From an uncultured Coriobacteriaceae bacterium (GTDB taxonomy: Bacteria; Actinomycetota; Coriobacteriia; Coriobacteriales; Eggerthellaceae), in contig CALDCB010000012.1 in NCBI GenBank assembly GCA_937937585.1, positions 124,001 to 188,000 on the forward strand: 64,000 nucleotides of DNA. The letters run 5' to 3'. Within the stretch, counting starts at the first letter, position 1. Each line of letters opens with the position of its first letter. The translations under genes and the position numbers were made by a program. The notes below the pieces were generated by a model that saw nothing but the letters and a program-made list of their open reading frames with translations, did not search any database and was not told where the DNA came from. Shown here in pieces: positions 7,144 through 16,475 of the stretch.

Positions 7144-7773
7144 TTAAATCAGCGAAATCAGTAGTTCGTGAATGCGAGTGTCGGCATCCAGCTCGGGGTG
7201 GAATGCGACGCCGATTTGGTTTCCGCTGCGCACGGCGACGATGCGGCCGTCAACCCGGGCAAGAACTTGTGCGTTGCCGTGAGCTTCCTTGATGAACGGC
7301 GCACGGATGAACGTCATGGGAATGTCCGCCGGTTCCGTTTCGCCGAGCAGCCCGGCGCAGGGCGCGGTGGTGCGGAAACTGCCAAGCTGCCTGCCGTAAG
7401 CATTGCGCTGAACGGTGACGGGTAGGGTTCCGAACGCGCCAGCCGCGGTTGCACCCGCGGCGACGGGGCCGTTGGGATCGCCAGCTGCGGGGACGCCCTC
7501 TTCGACTTTTTCGGCCAGCAGGATAAGGCCCGCACAGGTGCCAAGTACGGGCATCCCTTCGGCGATGCGCTGGCGCAAGGGCTCGAGCATCCCCAATTCG
7601 CGGAGCATCTTCGCCTGTGCGGTGCTCTCTCCGCCGGGCAGTACCAGCGCGTCGAAGGGTTTATCTAAGTCAGCCGCCTGGCGAAGCTCTATGCATTCGC
7701 AGCCAAGCTTGCGCAGCATGCGTTCATGTTCGATGAATGCTCCTTGAACAGCCAAAACGGCGATGGTTTTCAT
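7144..7773 (-). CDS. pdxT: PLP synthase glutaminase subunit PdxT
   Basis: A 209-residue class I glutaminase that supplies ammonia to PdxS for pyridoxal 5'-phosphate synthesis from ribose 5-phosphate, glyceraldehyde 3-phosphate and glutamine. Visible: N-terminal MKTIAVLAVQGAFIEHERML, the glutamine-binding LPGGESTA, the nucleophile in GTCAGLILLA, and the His-Glu pair in VAFHPELDADTRIHELL. The length fits the family. It is the second gene of a pdxS-pdxT unit, 135 bases downstream of pdxS with a hairpin in the gap. A GGGAGCC ribosome site precedes ATG 7773. Confidence 0.96.
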   Translation of the reverse strand: MKTIAVLAVQGAFIEHERMLRKLGCECIELRQAADLDKPFDALVLPGGESTAQAKMLRELGMLEPLRQRIAEGMPVLGTCAGLILLAEKVEEGVPAAGDPNGPVAAGATAAGAFGTLPVTVQRNAYGRQLGSFRTTAPCAGLLGETEPADIPMTFIRAPFIKEAHGNAQVLARVDGRIVAVRSGNQIGVAFHPELDADTRIHELLISLI

Positions 7774-7797
7774 AAGGCTCCCTTTTTCGAATAAGAA

Positions 7798-7823
7798 GGG
7801 AAGGCCGTGCGTGCGACCTTCCC
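7798..7823 (-). promoter_or_regulatory. Hairpin in the pdxS-pdxT gap
   Basis: GGGAAGG (7798-7804) pairs with CCTTCCC (7817-7823). On the minus strand it is followed by TTCTTATTC, so it could be a partial terminator or RNA-processing site tuning pdxT relative to pdxS. Confidence 0.45.
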
Positions 7824-7908
7824 GATGATGCGTTCGCTTGCAGGTTTGGTTTGCAGGGTTGGCTGTTGCGCCCTGTGACTGCTTGCGGGTTTGGCTGATG
7901 GCGAGCGA

Positions 7909-8799
7909 TTACTTGCCGCGCTCGGCCATGAGCAGGGCGATCTCGCTTTCGTTGATACCGACCATGGCCTCGCCCAGATCCTCGGACAGCTCGGCGATCA
8001 GCTTGGCGTCGGTGAAGTTGGCGACGGCCTTGACGATCGCCTGTGCGCGCTTGGCGGGATTGCCGCTCTTGAAGATGCCGCTGCCGACGAACACGCCCTC
8101 GGCGCCCAGCTGCATCATGAGTGCTGCGTCGGCAGGGGTGGCCACGCCGCCAGCCGCGAAGTTCACCACGGGCAGGCTGCCGTTCTCGTGCACGTACTTC
8201 ACCAGCTCAACGGGAACCTGCAGCTGCTTGGCGGCTTCGAACAGCTCGTCCTCGCGCAGGTTCTGGATACGGCGGATCTCGCGGTTCATCATGCGCATGT
8301 GGCGCACGGCTTGAACGACGTCACCGGTGCCGGGCTCGCCCTTGGTGCGGATCATAGTTGCGCCCTCGGCGATGCGGCGAAGGGCCTCGCCCAGATCGCG
8401 AGCGCCGCAGACGAACGGAACACTGAACTGGGTCTTGTCGATGTGATACGTGTCGTCGGCAGGCGAAAGGACCTCGGACTCGTCAATGTAATCGATGTCG
8501 ATGGCCTGCAGGATCTGAGCCTCGACGAAATGGCCGATGCGGCACTTGGCCATGACGGGGATGCTGACGGCCTCCTGAATTCCCTTGATCATCTTGGGGT
8601 CGCTCATGCGAGAGACGCCGCCCGCGGCACGGATGTCGGCGGGGATGCGCTCGAGTGCCATGACGGCGCAGGCGCCGGCTTCTTCGGCGATGCGAGCCTG
8701 CTCCGGAGTGGTGACGTCCATGATGACGCCGCCCTTCAGCATCTGGGCAAGCTGGCGATTGAGCGCAACGCGCTCGGCAGCGATCTGTTCTTCGGTCAT
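7909..8799 (-). CDS. pdxS: PLP synthase subunit PdxS
   Basis: A 296-residue (beta/alpha)8 lyase, the core of the deoxyxylulose-independent PLP synthase. Diagnostic segments are [56 protein letters not shown] (Schiff-base lysine) and [14 protein letters not shown]. The length is typical. Start ATG 8799 is preceded by GGAA. It is first in the unit with pdxT and divergent from the MocR-type regulator gene, the standard arrangement for PdxR control of pdxST. Confidence 0.97.
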   Translation of the reverse strand: MTEEQIAAERVALNRQLAQMLKGGVIMDVTTPEQARIAEEAGACAVMALERIPADIRAAGGVSRMSDPKMIKGIQEAVSIPVMAKCRIGHFVEAQILQAIDIDYIDESEVLSPADDTYHIDKTQFSVPFVCGARDLGEALRRIAEGATMIRTKGEPGTGDVVQAVRHMRMMNREIRRIQNLREDELFEAAKQLQVPVELVKYVHENGSLPVVNFAAGGVATPADAALMMQLGAEGVFVGSGIFKSGNPAKRAQAIVKAVANFTDAKLIAELSEDLGEAMVGINESEIALLMAERGK

Positions 8800-8896
8800 A
8801 TTGGTTCCTTCCGGTGTGTTTGATTTCTGCTGTGTAATGGGTGGAAGATTAATCGCAGTCTGGGTGTATTGATATAGTCAGAATCGACTAAATTAG

Positions 8897-8952
8897 TAAG
8901 ACCAGATTGAGATTTGGTTTGACTTGATGGTTAAGACTGGATTGGAATTTGT
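8897..8952. promoter_or_regulatory. Candidate PdxR operator: two direct repeats
   Basis: Two 21-base direct repeats (8897-8917 and 8932-8952; both begin TAAGAC and share 16 of 21 bases) lie 35 bases apart in the pdxS/pdxR gap, about three helical turns. MocR regulators commonly bind direct repeats between the divergent genes. Confidence 0.6.
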
Positions 8953-8975
8953 TGGGTCGGCGTTAGGAGGGGCGA

Positions 8976-10523
8976 ATGTTTTCGTATGACATGGCGAAGC
9001 GGGGTGGCGAAACCCTGTATGAATATCTGTATCGTTGCATCCGTCATGACATTGCTCATGGGGTTGTTCCTGCAGGTCAGAAGCTGCCCTCGAAACGTGC
9101 CCTTGCAGGTCATTTGGGCGTGAGTCTGGTAACCGTCGAGGCGGCGTATCGTCAGCTTGTCGCTGAAGGCTATGTGATGTCGCGCGAACGCAGTGGCTAT
9201 TTCGTTTGCGAGTTGGCCCCTGCAGAGAAAATCGGTTTTCTTTCCAATGGATTGTCATCGAGCTTGCGTGCGGGTGATGATGGATTGCCCCCAGATGTTC
9301 GGGCTGCCGCTGATGGGTTGGTGCTGGATTCGCAGGTGACTGCAGGTAGGTCGCCGTCAGATTCTGAGTCGGCCGTTGATGGCGCGGAGTTCGATTATCC
9401 GGTCCTAGCAGATTTCACTCGTGGCGATGCCGCTGCGAAGATCTTCCCGTATTCCGCTTGGGCGAAGACGATCCGCCGCGTACTTTCTGACAGCACGCCC
9501 GAATCGCTGGCGCAGGCTTCCACTGCCGCGGGTTCGCCGCAGCTTCGTCGTGCAATAGCTAACTACCTTCGCGAGTATCGTGGTATGAGTGTTTCCCCTG
9601 ATCAGATCATCGTTGGAGCAGGCTCGCAAGCGTTGTACCAGTTGGTGGTTCAACTTCTTGGCTGTCGTAAAACATACGCCATCGAGATACCGGGCTACCC
9701 GCTTCTTGCCAAAATGTACGCGGCACTTAATGTTGAAACCCGATTGATCCCCGTTGGTGAGCAAGGTGCGAATGTTGGCGCGTTGGCGGAATCTGGCGCG
9801 GATGTGTTGCATATTATGCCGTCTCATCAGTTCCCAACAGGAGTGGTGATGTCCGCAGCTCGCCGTCGCGAGCTTCTTAATTGGACGCGCGAAGCGTCTG
9901 GGCGCTTCATTATTGAAGACGACTACGACTCGGAGTTCCGCATGCGCGGCCGTCCTGTCTCTACGCTGTTCGGTATCGATGCCGCCGGCAAGGTTTTGTA
10001 TCTTAATTCGTTCGCAAAGAGCCTTGGCGATGCATTTCGCATTGCCTATCTGGTTCTTCCTGAATCGCTGGCGAAGCGTTTCAGCGCAGAGCTGGGGTTT
10101 TATTCGAATACGGTAAGCCCGCTTGACCAGCTAGCGCTGGCAAGATTTATCGAAGAGGGTCATTACGAACGGCATGTCAATCGGTTGCGCACCCATGCGC
10201 GTCGCTCGCAAGATGCTTTGGTTGAAGTGCTGCGAAAGGGTCCTTTGGCTGATCGCTTGCACTTTGAGGGCTTGGGTGGCGGTCTGCATTTCGTTATGGC
10301 GCTAGAGGATGAGCGGTCCGAGGGCGAGTTGGCTGATCTGGCGCGGAAATCGGGGGTTGGCCTTTCCTCAATGGGATCGTTCGCGATGGGCGAGCCTGCC
10401 TCGGGCTTGCCTAAGTCGCCGTCTTCCTGCGACGGACTGCAGCGCTTCGTTTTGCGATACGAAGGTTCGAGCGAGCCCGCCGCAGAAGATGCGGCTCACG
10501 CGCTGGAGTCTGCCTGGTCTTAG
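8976..10523 (+). CDS. pdxR: MocR-family regulator of PLP synthesis
   Basis: A 515-residue fusion of an N-terminal GntR winged helix (LYEYLYRCIRHDIAHGVVPA, KLPSKRALAGHLGVSLVTVE) to a fold type I aminotransferase-like domain. The Schiff-base lysine lies in LNSFAKSLGDAFRIAYLVLP, and EDDYDSEFR is the cofactor-contacting segment. MocR proteins such as PdxR sense PLP and activate pdxST while repressing themselves. The divergent position beside pdxS supports that role. A linker of about 55 residues joins the two domains. Start ATG 8976 follows AGGAGG. Confidence 0.9.
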   Translation: MFSYDMAKRGGETLYEYLYRCIRHDIAHGVVPAGQKLPSKRALAGHLGVSLVTVEAAYRQLVAEGYVMSRERSGYFVCELAPAEKIGFLSNGLSSSLRAGDDGLPPDVRAAADGLVLDSQVTAGRSPSDSESAVDGAEFDYPVLADFTRGDAAAKIFPYSAWAKTIRRVLSDSTPESLAQASTAAGSPQLRRAIANYLREYRGMSVSPDQIIVGAGSQALYQLVVQLLGCRKTYAIEIPGYPLLAKMYAALNVETRLIPVGEQGANVGALAESGADVLHIMPSHQFPTGVVMSAARRRELLNWTREASGRFIIEDDYDSEFRMRGRPVSTLFGIDAAGKVLYLNSFAKSLGDAFRIAYLVLPESLAKRFSAELGFYSNTVSPLDQLALARFIEEGHYERHVNRLRTHARRSQDALVEVLRKGPLADRLHFEGLGGGLHFVMALEDERSEGELADLARKSGVGLSSMGSFAMGEPASGLPKSPSSCDGLQRFVLRYEGSSEPAAEDAAHALESAWS

Positions 10524-10666
10524 ATCAGTTTTTTCAACCTAACTGCGAAGCGGGGTTCGTCCTAAGGTTGATGCATTTTTCGCCGCTTTCAATTAATAGT
10601 AGCTACCGCAGATAGATGCATATTTCTAGAATCGTTCCGTTAGATTGATTGGAAGTCGGTTCGGTA

Positions 10667-11875
10667 ATGAGCATGTTCAGCGAGTATTCCGCCATCGAGG
10701 TTAAGAATGACCTGTTGGCTGGCGTTGTTTCGTCCTTTTCGGTGATCCCCGAAGTAGTGGGATTTTGCCTGTTGGCAGGCGTGAGCCCCACGTTGGGCTT
10801 GTGGACCTCCATCGCGTTTTTGATTCTGGGGTCGTTTTTGGGCGGCCGTCCTGCCATGGTTTCGGCGGGCGCAGGCTCGATGGCGCTTGTGGTCATGACG
10901 CTTATTGCCGACTACGGAACCGAGTACCTGTTCGCCGCCGTTCTTTTGGCAGGCATCGTCCAACTGCTGTTGGGCTTCATTCATGCCGACAAGCTCATTC
11001 GCTTTGTGCCGGCAACCGTGATGCTGGGGTTTGTGGACGCGCTGGCAATCGTTATCTTCTCGGCGCAAATTTCGTCTCTTAAAGGTGGATCGCTGCTGAT
11101 GTTCGGCTTCGTTTTGGTGGCCATGGCGATCGTCTATCTGTTCCCGAAACTGACTGACAAAGTCCCTTCAACTTTGGTTGCGCTGTTGGCGGTGACAGCG
11201 CTCAGCCTGTTGACTGGCGGAACGACCACATCGGTTGGCGCAATGGCGCAGATATCGGCTGGCCTGCCAAACTTCTGGGTGCCCACGATTTTGGCCGACC
11301 CGCAAACGTGGGTGATCGTAATGCCGTACGCGGTTTCGTTGGCGTTCGTCGGTTTGCTTGAAACCATGCTGACCGAGCAGGTGGTCGACGAGATGACGGG
11401 CACGTTCAGCGATGCGAACCGCGAGCTGAAAAGTCAGGGCGTGGCGAATGTGGCCAGCAGCTTTTTGGGTGCCATGCCCGGTTGCGCGATGATCGGCCAG
11501 GCCATGGTCAACGTGAATTCCGGTGGTCGCGACAGGCTGAGCACGTTGTGCGCTGGCGTTTTGCTGTGCGCCATGGTGGTGCTTGGCGGCGAGCTTCTGA
11601 ATTACGTGCCGCTTGCTGCGCTGGTGGGAGTCATGATCACGGTGGCGATTTCAACTTTCGACTGGAAGCAGACGCGTCGCGTTCTGGTTGACGGTTTCAA
11701 CAATCCCAGCAAGACGGTCGAGTTGATTACGACGCTGGTTACGATTGGCGTGGTGGTTTCGACCAAGAACCTGGCGTTTGGTGCCGGTGCGGGCATGGTC
11801 GTTTACTACGGCGCCCGGACGATCCTTGGCGAGTTCTCGTTCCGCGAGGCGTTCCGCAAACTGCTGCATCGCTAG
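10667..11875 (+). CDS. SulP/SLC26-family inorganic anion permease without STAS domain
   Basis: A 402-residue polytopic membrane protein. The N-terminus EVKNDLLAGVVSSFSVIPE and SAGAGSMALVVMTLIADYG match the SulP signature region, and repeated helices continue to the end. Full SulP proteins carry a cytoplasmic STAS domain of about 100 residues, which is absent here, so this is the short version. Substrate is unknown (sulfate, bicarbonate or another anion). ATG 10667 is chosen because GGAAG lies upstream; a TTG at 10649 is possible. It is followed by a hairpin-bearing dispersed repeat. Confidence 0.85.
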   Translation: MSMFSEYSAIEVKNDLLAGVVSSFSVIPEVVGFCLLAGVSPTLGLWTSIAFLILGSFLGGRPAMVSAGAGSMALVVMTLIADYGTEYLFAAVLLAGIVQLLLGFIHADKLIRFVPATVMLGFVDALAIVIFSAQISSLKGGSLLMFGFVLVAMAIVYLFPKLTDKVPSTLVALLAVTALSLLTGGTTTSVGAMAQISAGLPNFWVPTILADPQTWVIVMPYAVSLAFVGLLETMLTEQVVDEMTGTFSDANRELKSQGVANVASSFLGAMPGCAMIGQAMVNVNSGGRDRLSTLCAGVLLCAMVVLGGELLNYVPLAALVGVMITVAISTFDWKQTRRVLVDGFNNPSKTVELITTLVTIGVVVSTKNLAFGAGAGMVVYYGARTILGEFSFREAFRKLLHR

Positions 11876-11895
11876 CTTTAATTAGCTTCTATAAC

Positions 11896-11984
11896 GACAG
11901 TAGCCGCTCCTAAAGCGGCTACTTAACCATGTAGGCCGTGGAGGGCGTGACCAAACGTTCCACGTCAGCTTTGCATTATACCAT
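11896..11984. repeat. Dispersed hairpin repeat, copy 1
   Basis: Starts with a stem GTAGCCGCT (11900-11908) and AGCGGCTAC (11914-11922), followed by about 55 bases beginning TAGGCCGTGGAGGGCGTG. The same arrangement recurs at 17797-17896, with roughly 70 percent identity across the tail after one-base gaps. Both copies lie just past the 3' end of a minus-strand gene of a LysR/SLC13 locus. Confidence 0.65.
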
Positions 11985-12058
11985 GTGGCAGTTCGGACTA
12001 CCAGTTACGCAATATCGCCGCCTTGCCAAATTCTGTTGAAGAAGGTCTAGTCAGAAGT

Positions 12059-12086
12059 AAAAACGCCCCTGATGAGGGGCGTTTTT
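12059..12086. terminator. Bidirectional terminator
   Basis: AAAAACGCCCCT pairs perfectly with AGGGGCGTTTTT around a GATG loop. It serves the minus-strand permease gene (ending 12185) and the SulP gene. The rest of the 309-base gap 11876-12184 contains only the dispersed repeat and no gene. Confidence 0.88.
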
Positions 12087-12184
12087 CAGTTGGTGGTGCT
12101 GGGAGGAAACCCCACCTTGTTCGAAGAGACAAGACCCGGGGAGGGTTGGCTTTTGCCTCAAGAGAAGCTATTTGGTTAAGGGAT

Positions 12185-13615
12185 TTAAACGATTCCGGCC
12201 AGGGCGCCCGAGAGCGGGTAACCAACAGCGATGCCAACCAGGAACAGGATGGGGAGCATGATGGCGGCAACCTTGGTGAATTGAGCAGGAGTGACCATCT
12301 CTTGCGTCATTGCGATAGCCGTGATGGGCGAAGCCGCCGGCGTCACGATTGCGAACATCGTCATGAACATAAGCAGCAGGATGGTGGAGTTGGGGTCCAT
12401 GCCGACCGTCACGCAGTAGTTGGTAAGAACGGGCATAACGGCAATGCAGATCATGACATTGTTGGCGAAGTTGGTGAGCAGCACCGCCAGGGCGAGTGCG
12501 ACGATGATGAAGACGTAGGGGTTCAGGCCCGAGAACAGCTTGAACAGCATGGCCAGGGATGCGCCAATGCCGGCGTCGGCGCTGTTGAAGAACGTCGACA
12601 GACCCATGATGTAGCCGATCATGATTGCCTGGCCGAAGTTGCACATGTGGTAGAGCTCTTCGAGGTCGCACAGGGGCGAGCCGTCTTCAGCCTTCATGAG
12701 AGCGCCAACGCAGCCGCCGAGGATGCAGAGGCCAACGACGGTGATCTTGTTCAGGATGGCGGTGACGATGCCAAGCGGCAGGGCAGTCATGGCGCAGATG
12801 GCGAAGAAGCCGAAGAACAGGAGCAGTGCGGATTTCTGGTCCTTGGTAATCTTCTCGTCGTTGCACTCGGGGCAGAACTCTTTAAGCGGCTTTGCATCGG
12901 CGCGGATGACGAAGCGGGCCACTAGCACGAAGACGACGCTCATGAGCAAGCTCATGAAGATCATGAAGACCATGTAACCCGTTTGGTTCAGGTGGATGTT
13001 GGGGAACATGGTGTAGTACGCCTGCAGAATGGTGAAGCCGGTTCCTCGGAACGGGAAGATAACCTGCGAGGTGCCTGCGCAGAAGGCGCAGCCGATGTAC
13101 ATGACGATGGCGAGCTTGTCGTTTAGCTTGACGCCGCATTCCTTCAGCATGGACGTGATGAAGGAGCAGATGATGATGACCATGATGATGGGGTTGAGGA
13201 TACCGCCGACTATCGAGATGAGCATCAGGACCCACATGGTGATCCAAGGCCTGCCCTGCATGAGCTTGTTGCCGAGCATCTTGTTGACCAGCCAAACGAA
13301 CGCGCCGTTTTTCATGGCGACGCCAACGGTGCCGAAGCACAGAAGCAGCAGCACGAAGGGCAGCGAGCCGAAGACGGCTGCCATCATCTTCATGAAACCG
13401 ACGGTCATACCCAAACCGACGATGGCGATCAGGCTGGGCCAAAGCATTCCAATGGTGAGCCATCCCCAGATGGCACCAAGGAAACTGCCAAGAATGCCCA
13501 TGCCGTATGGGGTGAGTGCGGCGAAGGGCGGAAGGTAAGCAAATCCGAAGCTTAACGCCACGACTATGACGTAGTGGATCGGACTCACCGCCTTTTGTGC
13601 TGCTTGTTGAGCCAT
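12185..13615 (-). CDS. SLC13/DASS-type anion permease, paralog 1
   Basis: A 476-residue polytopic permease. Two inverted-topology halves each carry the hairpin and Asn/Pro motifs of the divalent anion:sodium symporter class (GVAMKNGAFVWLVNKML; TNFANNVMICIAVMP; TPAASPITAIAMTQEM). It is clearly paralogous to the permease at 19211-20629. Both have a central cytoplasmic loop with a Cys pair (here C248 and C251, EFCPEC). Family substrates are di- and tricarboxylates or sulfate; the substrate here is unknown. A divergent LysR gene is 274 bases away and is the likely regulator. GGAGGATC precedes ATG 13615. Confidence 0.85.
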   Translation of the reverse strand: MAQQAAQKAVSPIHYVIVVALSFGFAYLPPFAALTPYGMGILGSFLGAIWGWLTIGMLWPSLIAIVGLGMTVGFMKMMAAVFGSLPFVLLLLCFGTVGVAMKNGAFVWLVNKMLGNKLMQGRPWITMWVLMLISIVGGILNPIIMVIIICSFITSMLKECGVKLNDKLAIVMYIGCAFCAGTSQVIFPFRGTGFTILQAYYTMFPNIHLNQTGYMVFMIFMSLLMSVVFVLVARFVIRADAKPLKEFCPECNDEKITKDQKSALLLFFGFFAICAMTALPLGIVTAILNKITVVGLCILGGCVGALMKAEDGSPLCDLEELYHMCNFGQAIMIGYIMGLSTFFNSADAGIGASLAMLFKLFSGLNPYVFIIVALALAVLLTNFANNVMICIAVMPVLTNYCVTVGMDPNSTILLLMFMTMFAIVTPAASPITAIAMTQEMVTPAQFTKVAAIMLPILFLVGIAVGYPLSGALAGIV

Positions 13616-13789
13616 GTGATCCTCCTTTTGCTAGTGGTTTGCTTTAACCCTCTCTATTCGTGCGGAAAAAACGCACATTAAAGCAAGACCTTTTTGGGAT
13701 AGTGGCCGCAAATTGCGGTTAGTGTCGTGATAATAGCATGTCAATAAGTTCATAGTCATAAATAATGATAATATCAGGAATACTGATCG

Positions 13790-13808
13790 TACGTAATAAA
13801 CGAACGTA
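13790..13808. promoter_or_regulatory. Candidate LysR operator, locus 1
   Basis: TACGT (13790-13794) and ACGTA (13804-13808) form a 19-base dyad in the AT-rich divergent gap, with a layout compatible with an LTTR box. Support is only position and symmetry. Confidence 0.4.
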
Positions 13809-13889
13809 TAGTTAAAATTGAGACTAAGCAGTGCGGCGAAATGCTTCATAATCACTGTTGGGCTTTCGCTTAGACACGAAGGGGCACTA

Positions 13890-14837
13890 GTGAAAATTTC
13901 CATCCAGCAGCTTCGCTACATTCTTAAAATCGCAGAGACCGGATCGCTTGCCGAAGCCGCCCGTCAGCTTTCAACTTCGAAGGGAACCCTTTCCCAAGCT
14001 CTTTCGCAGGTAGAGAAAAGCGTGGGATTCGCCGTGTTTGAAGGAAGCCGTAAGGGCATGAAGGCAACCGATTCAGGGTCGGAGCTGCTCGATTCTGCCC
14101 GTCGTGTCGTTCGCGAGATGGACGAGTTCGAGCGAAGGTTCGACATCGAGGCTCGCCACTTTTCCAGCGACCATCGTTTCGTTGTCTCGATGACGCCTTT
14201 AGGTTTCGCGCTTGGCGCGCTTGAAGACACTGCATGGGAGCACGTCGACGAGCCTATAGATCTTTACGCAAGCATCTCGCACGCTTCGCAGATCATGCGA
14301 GGCGTTCACGACGGGAAAGTGGACATGGGCATAGTCCACATCTCTCATGGCAACGGCGAGGCCATGATGCAGATGGTTCAGGATGAAGACTTAGAGTTTC
14401 ACCGGCTCTTCGACGCTCCGTTCGTTGTTTACGTTTCGCCTGTCCATCCGCTGGCGGAGCGCAGCTCGGTTTCGTATGGCGAACTTGGCTTGTATCCGAC
14501 GTTCGGTCTTGAGCAGTATCTGTACCTTGGTCTTCCCGAGGCTCGCAGCATCTTGGTAACCGGCAAGGAAGAGGATCATGCCGGGCTTTACCTTGATTTC
14601 TTTGCCCCGGCGCGCAGCTTGCTAAGCAACTTCGTGAAGATTGACGGCTGCTTAATGTATTGCAACTTGTCTAACGATCGAATGGCGTTGGAGGAGCTGT
14701 TCAAAATGCCGTTGGCGATTCCCGTTGAGACGGACGAGCGCATGCACCTGGGTTACATCGTTCGTAAAGGCCACCAGCTTCGGCCGATTGAACAGTCTTA
14801 TATCGAGCACCTTAAGTCATTCGCTCCTGCGCTTTAG
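13890..14837 (+). CDS. LysR-type regulator of permease paralog 1
   Basis: GTG 13890 is chosen because GAAGGGG lies at 13878-13884 and the protein then begins exactly at the LysR helix-turn-helix (VKISIQQLRYILKIAETGSL, STSKGTLSQALSQVEKSVG). An upstream in-frame ATG at 13818 would add 24 unrelated residues. The product is 315 residues with a C-terminal inducer-binding domain (about 90-310) of periplasmic-binding-protein fold. It is closely related in its first 80 residues to the LysR at 17909-18826, which likewise faces an SLC13 permease. Probably senses the transported substrate. Confidence 0.88.
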   Translation: MKISIQQLRYILKIAETGSLAEAARQLSTSKGTLSQALSQVEKSVGFAVFEGSRKGMKATDSGSELLDSARRVVREMDEFERRFDIEARHFSSDHRFVVSMTPLGFALGALEDTAWEHVDEPIDLYASISHASQIMRGVHDGKVDMGIVHISHGNGEAMMQMVQDEDLEFHRLFDAPFVVYVSPVHPLAERSSVSYGELGLYPTFGLEQYLYLGLPEARSILVTGKEEDHAGLYLDFFAPARSLLSNFVKIDGCLMYCNLSNDRMALEELFKMPLAIPVETDERMHLGYIVRKGHQLRPIEQSYIEHLKSFAPAL

Positions 14838-15037
14838 CTTGGTGAATCCCCGCAACCAGTCGGCCCAGCCATTCTGCCGCTAAGGGGTGTCGGCTTCGTG
14901 CAGAGTCGAAAACCTTTGCTGGGTGTATTAAACCTTTTGCTTCTGTGTTGTAGCATGTGCCCGTGAAGGTGAGCGTCCGCACGATTGCGGGCGCGTTTTG
15001 CTCATGCGAGTATGCGACCGAATTGATTGGAGGAGCG

Positions 15038-16297
15038 GTGTCTGCGTTGCGGGTGAGGGTTTGCCTCGCACTGTTGGTTGTTGCGGGTTTTGCCCTTGGT
15101 TGCTCGGAGTTCGTCGTTGTCGGTATTCAGCCCGAACTGGCAGAAGCGTTCGGCGTTTCGTTGTCTCAAACGGGCGACTTCATGGGATTCTTTGCAGTGG
15201 CATATGCTGTCGCAACTCCCATCCTTGCCCTGGTCACGGGTCGGTTCAAGCGCTTTACCCTGTTGATTGTCTACAGCGTGGTGCTGATCATCGGCAACAT
15301 GCTGGCGGTTATGGCCACGTCGTTCTCAACCATGCTTTTGGCTCGCGTGCTCATTGGCCTGGTTTCCGGTGCCTTGCTTGCCGTTGAGGTCACCTTCATT
15401 CCCGAGTTTCTTGATTCGAAGCGCGTGCCCATCGCTATTTCGGTCGTTTACGCGGCATTTTCGTTTGCCATGGTTCTTTCCACTTCGCTGGGCAAACTGG
15501 CTGCGGAGGTTCTGTCTTGGCATATTGCGCTGGTGGCCGTGCTGGTGATCTCGGTTGTCGCCAGCGTTGCGATGCTTCTGGTTCTGCCGCGCTCGGGCAA
15601 AACCGACGAGCCTGCAACTGCGCGCGAGCAGCTTCCGTACTTGCACGATTCGCGCGTTATTGCCGGCATGTGCGTTTTCATCTTCGGTGTTGGATCGGTA
15701 TATGTTTTCTACGGCTACGTCACACCTTACCTGCAGGGCGTTTTGGGCGTTTCTCCCATCGGAACCAGTGCGGTGTTGATGGGCTACGGCGCGATGTGCA
15801 TGGTGTCGAACCTGCTGTCGGGCTGGGTTACAAGCCGCTTTGGCATGAAGGCGCTGATCGTGTCCTTCTTGATTCAGGCTGGCCTGCTTTTTGCGCTGTT
15901 CATAGTGGGTGGGGCTACGACCCCGGGTATCGTCATCACGCTGCTTATCGGCCTGTCGATGTACGTTGTTTCCACCCCGTGCCTGACGATGTTCATGGAC
16001 GTCGCTCGTCACGAGTACCCCAAGGCTCTAACGCTTGCGGCCTCCACCGAACCGATGGCGTTTAACGTGGGAATTGCGTTTGGCACGGCTGTGGGCGGCG
16101 CCGTGGTGAACGGCCCGGGAATCCAGTGTGCGGGCTTGTTCGGCGCGTTGTTCTCGTTGATTGCCTGCGGAATCGTTGTGGCGACTGTGCGCGCTTCCAG
16201 AGGAAGCGGAAGGCGGCGTACCGGTTGCCGGTCTGGCGCTGTTCGGCGCGTGATCACGGGAAAACGAAACGCGAGCCGAAGCAGGCGAAGAATCTAG
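15038..16297 (+). CDS. MFS transporter, DHA1/AraJ-like
   Basis: A 419-residue major facilitator with 12 predicted helices. The segment SLSQTGDFMGFFAVAYAVATP and the loop VTGRFKRFTLLIVYS correspond to helix 2 and the A-motif region of AraJ/NepI-type drug and sugar efflux proteins. GTG 15038 has TTGGAGGAG just upstream and starts right at helix 1; an upstream GTG at 14957 would add 27 atypical residues. The C-terminus is a basic tail. Substrate unknown. The gene stands alone between the LysR gene and a terminator shared with fprA. Confidence 0.85.
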   Translation: MSALRVRVCLALLVVAGFALGCSEFVVVGIQPELAEAFGVSLSQTGDFMGFFAVAYAVATPILALVTGRFKRFTLLIVYSVVLIIGNMLAVMATSFSTMLLARVLIGLVSGALLAVEVTFIPEFLDSKRVPIAISVVYAAFSFAMVLSTSLGKLAAEVLSWHIALVAVLVISVVASVAMLLVLPRSGKTDEPATAREQLPYLHDSRVIAGMCVFIFGVGSVYVFYGYVTPYLQGVLGVSPIGTSAVLMGYGAMCMVSNLLSGWVTSRFGMKALIVSFLIQAGLLFALFIVGGATTPGIVITLLIGLSMYVVSTPCLTMFMDVARHEYPKALTLAASTEPMAFNVGIAFGTAVGGAVVNGPGIQCAGLFGALFSLIACGIVVATVRASRGSGRRRTGCRSGAVRRVITGKRNASRSRRRI

Positions 16298-16361
16298 AGG
16301 GGGAGCGGAACGCAGTCCGAGACGCTTGGGCTCCCAAGAGCAAAGCCCCATACGAAACCAA

Positions 16362-16386
16362 GAGGGCGACCCATTGGGTCGCCCTC
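16362..16386. terminator. Terminator between MFS and FprA genes
   Basis: GAGGGCGACCC (16362-16372) pairs perfectly with GGGTCGCCCTC (16376-16386) around ATT. The U tract is weak on both strands. Confidence 0.75.
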
Positions 16387-16475
16387 GTTGCATGTGCGTG
16401 ATCGTGCGCTTGGCTTGCTAAGCCGCCTGGTGGCGGCAGTGTGCCGTTGACTTGTGGCTGGCGCTGCGTACGGGC

